From Caldalkalibacillus uzonensis (lineage in GTDB: Bacteria > Bacillota > Bacilli > Caldalkalibacillales > Caldalkalibacillaceae), in the NCBI RefSeq assembly GCF_030814135.1, contig NZ_JAUSUQ010000017.1, positions 1 through 57,429 on the forward strand: a stretch of 57,429 bases of DNA, given 5' to 3'. The notes beneath the pieces were generated by a model, which saw nothing but the letters and a program-made list of their open reading frames with translations, searched no databases and was not told where the DNA came from. Shown piece after piece: positions 53,834 to 57,429 of this stretch. A program made the position numbers and the translations under genes. The first letter of the stretch is position 1, and each line of letters begins with the position of its first letter.

Positions 53834-54224
53834 AACGCTCCTCCTTCCCGTCCTCTTCAACTACGGAGTCCAAGGCGGTTTGCACCCCGCTCAAGATTTC
53901 GCTGTTGGTAAAACCCATGGCTCTCATTTTTTTTACAAACTGCATCATATGGCTGGTTTTCAGCGTCTCCCGAAGGTTTGCTAAGTGTTCAGTATCTGTT
54001 GTCACAAAAGTGCCCTGGCCACGTCTGGTTTCAGTGACCCCCATGCGCTCCAATTCGGCATAGGTGCGTTGGACCGTATTGGGATTAACCCCAGATTGCA
54101 CCGCCATCTCCCGCACAGAGGGCAGTTTTTCTCCTGCTGCTAACTCCTGACGCACAATTCTCCAGCAAATCCGCTCAACGAGTTGTAAATAGATTGGCTT
54201 CGTTTTATCAAATTCATAGCCCAT
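53823..54224 (-). CDS. GntR-family regulator, YhcF-like
   Basis: A 133-aa regulator: winged helix (KPIYLQLVERICWRIV, LPSVREMAVQSGVNPNTVQR, GTFVTTD) with a short helical C-terminus and no ligand domain, as in YhcF/YtrA. ATG at 54224. Overlaps the damaged ATPase gene by 11 bases and follows the truncated membrane gene by three bases. Confidence 0.9.
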   Translation of the reverse strand: MGYEFDKTKPIYLQLVERICWRIVRQELAAGEKLPSVREMAVQSGVNPNTVQRTYAELERMGVTETRRGQGTFVTTDTEHLANLRETLKTSHMMQFVKKMRAMGFTNSEILSGVQTALDSVVEEDGKEERYDV

Positions 54225-54227
54225 GGC

Positions 54228-54815
54228 TTACACCTCTGTTTGCTGATCTAACAGCCAGCAGACTCCGATGAAGATACACAGGGCAAGCAGGGCATGGAAG
54301 AGATACTGGCCCAAAGCCAAAGGAGGCAATGATTCAACGTACCATTGATCTGCACCGACGGGAAGAGGGATGGTTAAACCAGTTTCAATGACCAGCCGGC
54401 CAAAAGTAGCTGCAAACACAGCGGAGTCTTGGATTTTAGATAACAACCAGGTCAGCCCCAAAACGATAAGAACGGTGATTAAACCGCTCCATTGTCCCAA
54501 CCTGGTTTTTAAAACGTGGTACACCACCCATAAAAAAATAACCCACACCCCCAAATACAGTGCTGACAATAACACGTACAACATTCCCAGGGCCATAACG
54601 GCCATCAGGGTTTGTTCCTCCGCCGGCCATATATGATGGAGATTGTATGTTAAAAAATAAAGCCAACCATAGCCCGCGCTGAGTGAAACGGAAAAGATCA
54701 AGGCCACCATCCCTGTTGTAAGCTTGGATGTGAGTAACTTCCAAGCCGGTTGTGGGGTATGCAGCCAGAGATGAAGCTGTTTGCCCTCGGCTCTCAAGCT
54801 AAAAAATAAAAACAC
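54228..54815 (-). pseudogene. 5'-truncated membrane protein, YhcE-like
   Basis: A 195-codon frame with five to six membrane segments beginning at GTG 54815 (FLFFSLRAEGKQLHLWLHTP). It has no ribosome site. The preceding frame carries a stop near 54838, and one frame over the bases read LIILHILCCVF, so the N-terminal part is lost or shifted. The terminator of the next gene lies only about 40 bases upstream, leaving no room for a promoter-proximal region. Proteins of this kind (about 250 aa) precede YhcF in Bacillus. Family name is by context. Confidence 0.6.
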
Positions 54816-54851
54816 AGCACAAGATATGCAGGATGATCAAGGTGGCAAACG

Positions 54852-54880
54852 AAAACCCCCCTCTCGTGATGAGAGGAGGG
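54852..54880 (-). terminator. Terminator of the selenoprotein gene
   Basis: CCCTCCTCTC - ATCAC - GAGAGGGGGG (one mismatch) followed by TTTTC on the minus strand. Confidence 0.8.
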
Positions 54881-54921
54881 TGAACCTCATAGGTTGGGTT
54901 GTTTGGGCCTATTCAGTCGGC

Positions 54922-55719
54922 TTAGTAAGTGGGAAACTCCTTATCATGGATATGGCCGGGCTCCTGTTTCAGCGTCAGTTGTTCCAACGCTGCTTTGATC
55001 ACAGCTTTTTGCGTTTCGGCATCATCCGGTTTACCCAAAGAGTGGCCAAATTTAAAGCCGACCGGATGAATCGCCCGGGGCGGACGCATTAATCCGGATT
55101 GTTCCTTATCTAAGGTGACCAGAACCGTTGGAATGCCTGACATTTCAATCGCACGTTGTACCGCAACCACGGTACGATGGCAAAGCGGTCATCCAGCGGT
55201 TAGCAAAACGGCATCCGCTTTGGAGCGGGTAATTTCCTTAGCCACTTGCGGCACGGTTTCATCCAAAATTTGCTTTAAGCGCATGGCATAGCCCATCATG
55301 GAAATATGCTTGTTGTTCACATCACCGATAAAACCTTCTTCTTTTAGTTCACGCAAGCGGTCCAAAGGAAAGATGACATTAATATCCTTCTTCGGTTCAT
55401 CGGTGTTGTAATGCTCTTTCGGCGCCCCATGGGTAACTGTAAATTGGGACGTATCGGCATCACCGGAAATTAAACGATAGGTGTGGTCACCGTCTGTGTT
55501 AAACGGCTCTTGGTCTTTCAAATGAGCACCCGCTGTGGAAACAATAGCAATGGTCATCTCACTCAGTTCTTTTTCATTGGGCGTGTAAGGAATCGCCTTG
55601 CGGGACATATCCATCAGTGCAACACCTCCATCAATTTTTGGCATACCCCTTCTCATCAATCTAATTGATTGAACGGCCATTATGTATCCAGGGGTTGTAC
55701 CCTCATTATACAATATCAT
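54922..55719 (-). CDS. GrdB-like reductase family selenoprotein (in-frame UGA as selenocysteine)
   Basis: Two adjacent frames, 55189-55719 and 54922-55188, are in phase and separated only by TGA at 55189-55191. Read as selenocysteine the junction is LLTAG-U-PLCHRTVVAVQ, a UxxC redox motif as in the selenoprotein B family of glycine/sarcosine/betaine/proline reductases. Continuing sequence (EMSGIPTVLVTL, GLMRPPRAIHPVGFKFGHSLG) is typical of that family's C-terminus. The protein would be 265 aa, Sec177. A SECIS-like hairpin follows the UGA. The start is uncertain: ATG 55719, or TTG 55713 behind AAGGGA. GrdB itself is longer; this short group has no proven reaction. Confidence 0.82.
55158..55175 (-). 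promoter_or_regulatory. Bacterial SECIS-like hairpin
   Basis: Thirteen bases after the UGA, GTACCG (55175-55170) and CGGTAC (55163-55158) form a perfect 6-bp stem with the six-base loop TGGTTG. A G in the first two loop positions and a distance near 19 bases from UGA to loop agree with the bacterial SECIS model. Confidence 0.72.
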
Positions 55720-55801
55720 CTTCCCTTTTAGTCTTTATTATTAAACTTGCTTTGTTTCGCAGTTAAAAAGCTTTGAAAAATTTACCATCCAATTGTGAAG
55801 G

Positions 55802-56002
55802 CTAAGCCTTTAATAAATACACTCTTGCTTCATACGGCCGAAGTTCAATCTGTGTGATCTCTTCTTGGTCTTGAACGGGATAATTGCTGATTAATAGATC
55901 CTTTAAGGCTGCTTCGACATTAATGGACGTGTAATTCGGGTTGACGGCAACCCATGGCGTGCCAGTGGTAAACCCTGCATGAGGTTCCACGGACTGATAC
56001 AT
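55802..56002 (-). pseudogene. Remnant of a GH13 alpha-glucosidase (oligo-1,6-glucosidase)
   Basis: The 66-codon frame joins two parts of oligo-1,6-glucosidase: GFTTGTPWVAVNPNYTSINVE, a segment after the catalytic domain, and LLISNYPVQDQEEITQIELR with PYEARVYLL, the extreme C-terminus. In the intact enzyme about 100 residues lie between them. Everything N-terminal of the first part is missing as well; homology stops near 55978, where an unrelated gene begins on the other strand. A deletion remnant with no function. Confidence 0.75.
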
Positions 56003-57193
56003 GTGGCCCGTGAAAGTGCCGGAATGGGCACTCGTTTTTTATTGGGGCCCCTTTCTAAAACAGGGAATGAACATCCCCGTTTTGAACAGTTGGTCCAGTG
56101 GTACCGGCACAATGTTGAAGTGCGGGATGTCCGTGGGGCAGAACGAGTGTTGCTGACAGCCATTGAGAGCGGTGCAACAACCGAAGCGTTAAATGAGATG
56201 ATGATGACGGCCATCACCGATCATTTCTATATGAATACAGGCCACACGCTCGATTTCCATAATAAGGCTTTCGAAATCCTGGAGCATATTGGCGATGAAC
56301 ACCGGCCATATGTGTTAACTTCATTGTTGCCCGAATTGGCCAATGCCCCCCGAAGTGAAGAGTTGCACAGTTGGCAAGCACCGGTCGACCTGGTACAACC
56401 GCTTCACGAGGTCTTTGAAAAGCTGCCTGATCTCTTGCACCGTCAGCCCTCTCCGGCACAGCTCTCGGTCGGTAATGAAACCATTGTTCAGCAGCTGCTC
56501 AGCGACAACCCTCTAGAAACAGACAACCTGCTCCTCCAAGTGTTAAAAGAAGGGATGACACCCGTTCGTCTGGCCCAAATCGTCACTTTAGCCGCCGCTG
56601 AACGCATCGCACGTTTTCATGTTCAAAATGATATGTGGGATTGGATCACCGTTCTGCACACCTTTACCCATGCCCATGCCGTCCATGAAGCATTAAAACG
56701 ATCCGCTTCACCCGAATTGACCCGGTCGATTTTCCATACGGCGATGAGTATATACTTGGATCGCTTTTTAAACATACCGGCCGCCCGCCGGCCCAATGGG
56801 GATCCCCATGCTGTTGATCCCAATCAGCCTGAGGCTTTATTGGCATTGCTCAATCAACAACAGCAAACGGACCAAGCCGGAAAATGGGTGATGAACTATT
56901 TGGCTGCGGGTGGAGATAAAGCCGCTTTGTTCAACACTTTAGGGCATGCCTTATTGCGTGAAGATGCTGAGTTTCATTCGTTCCAGATGTATGAGGCTGC
57001 GGTGAAAGAATATGAGGAGTGGGCCAAAGAAAAAACAGCGTTTGCTCACTATACCCAGGAAACCTTGATTTTGGCTGTGACCCGTTATCTGGCCGCCCAT
57101 GCTCCAACCCATCGTGAAACCACCCATACCGCCCATATTGCCATGCGTTTACAACGCGGTGACAATTTGTTTAAGGATGATTCCGCCGTCTAG
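55979..57193 (+). pseudogene. Unrecognised helical protein, probably 5'-truncated
   Basis: A 404-codon frame of good coding character, rich in helices, with repeated His/Asp-containing segments (AVTDHFY-like AITDHFYMNTGHTLDFHNKA; FHVQNDMWDWITVLHTFTHA). No ribosome site precedes ATG 55979 or ATG 56024, and the frame opens exactly at the breakpoint with the alpha-glucosidase remnant, so the N-terminus seems lost. I do not recognise the family with confidence; HVARESAG near the start looks like the middle of a longer protein. A terminator shared with 5S rRNA follows. Confidence 0.55.
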
Positions 57194-57217
57194 CCTTTGC
57201 ATTATTGTCCAAAATGC

Positions 57218-57249
57218 AAAAACCCCGTGAGTTATTGACTCACGGGGTT
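57218..57249 (-). terminator. Terminator of the rRNA operon
   Basis: AACCCCGTGAGT (57221-57232) and ACTCACGGGGTT (57238-57249) form a perfect 12-bp stem; TTTTTGC follows on the minus strand. It probably also ends the gene arriving from the left. Confidence 0.92.
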
Positions 57250-57255
57250 GATCCT

Positions 57256-57372
57256 GCCTGGCAACGTCCTACTCTCCCGGGGGCTCTCGCCCCAAGTACC
57301 ATCGGCGCTGGAGGACTTAACTTCCGTGTTCGGTATGGGAACGGGTGTGACCCCTCCGCCATCGTCACCAAG
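57256..57372 (-). rRNA. rrf: 5S ribosomal RNA
   Basis: The minus strand contains the conserved 5S blocks TGGCGGAGGGGTCACACCCG, TTCCCATACCGAACACGGAA, GTTAAGTCCTCCAGCGCCGA and GAGAGTAGGACGTTGCCAGG, about 117 nt in all; ends are placed by analogy with Bacillus 5S. It is the last gene of an rRNA operon whose 23S lies beyond the right edge. Confidence 0.97.
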
Positions 57373-57396
57373 CTTATATTCACTTCTTCGAACAAA

Positions 57397-57416
57397 CAGA
57401 GTGCTTGTTCACTCTG
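57397..57416 (-). other. Hairpin in the 23S-5S spacer
   Basis: CAGAGTG (57397-57403) and CACTCTG (57410-57416) are perfect complements with a six-base loop, in the spacer upstream of 5S. It may be part of a processing stem. Confidence 0.45.
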
Positions 57417-57429
57417 AATCGCTTCTAAG

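Noticed and set aside
54922-55188. Separate short gene after the UGA at 55189
   Set aside because: The sequence is in phase with the preceding frame, continues one family domain, and has no ribosome site; a single selenoprotein explains it better.

Overview
The window looks like a chromosomal segment of a spore-forming, probably thermophilic or alkaliphilic member of the Bacillaceae (a Caldalkalibacillus-like organism is my best guess, made from gene content only). Reasons: a complete lia-type cell-envelope stress operon, an H-type small acid-soluble spore protein, Bacillus-type ArgR operators, a bacterial nitric oxide synthase, TTG/GTG starts with strong GGAGG ribosome sites, and Bacillus-like tRNA and 5S genes.

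Layout. 1-1170: CRISPR array (13 full repeats plus one degenerate) with its leader on the right. 1171-2618: cas6 and an AlkD-type DNA glycosylase. 2859-7786: liaIHGFSR operon with an internal terminator. 7826-8884: TetR regulator with three tandem operators, a small membrane protein and a truncated methyltransferase remnant. 8960-14417: an operon of a TIM-barrel isomerase-like protein, SurE phosphatase and an Fbp/Afu-type ABC importer whose lipoprotein and permease share one uninterrupted reading frame. 15317-23612: carAB-argF and argGH. 23810-28023: nitric oxide synthase and an RND exporter. 28138-30116: YtrA-type GntR/ABC operon. 30296-32901: 2-oxoacid:ferredoxin oxidoreductase. 33247-34909: DMT exporter with a GntR/FCD regulator. 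35046-39355: argCJBD. 39585-42171: ABC-2 exporter. 42201-44678: ogt, queG, rnhA, sspH. 44774-47597: B3/B4 protein, membrane-anchored hypothetical, D,D-carboxypeptidase. 47778-51359: tRNA-Leu, two small membrane proteins, a c-di-GMP-I riboswitch upstream of a GerE-like regulator, then 13 tRNAs. 51543-54815: YhcEFGHI-like ABC operon showing decay. 54922-55719: a probable selenoprotein of the GrdB-like family. 55802-57193: two broken genes joined head to head. 57256-57372: 5S rRNA.

The arginine genes lie in two clusters served by three promoters. Each promoter carries paired ARG boxes, and two of the three have the same geometry (TTGAAT, 17 bp, TATAAT under boxes 20 bp apart), so one ArgR protein should repress ornithine synthesis, carbamoyl phosphate synthesis and the last steps together. 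The lia genes form a stress sensor (LiaF, LiaS, LiaR) and its main output (LiaI, LiaH), separated by a terminator that should lower expression of the sensor.

The most notable points are an in-frame UGA with a SECIS-like hairpin in a GrdB-family gene, a c-di-GMP riboswitch with overlapping terminator and antiterminator in front of a LuxR-type regulator, the lipoprotein-permease continuous frame beside SurE and an isomerase, and several partly deleted genes between 53.2 and 56.1 kb.
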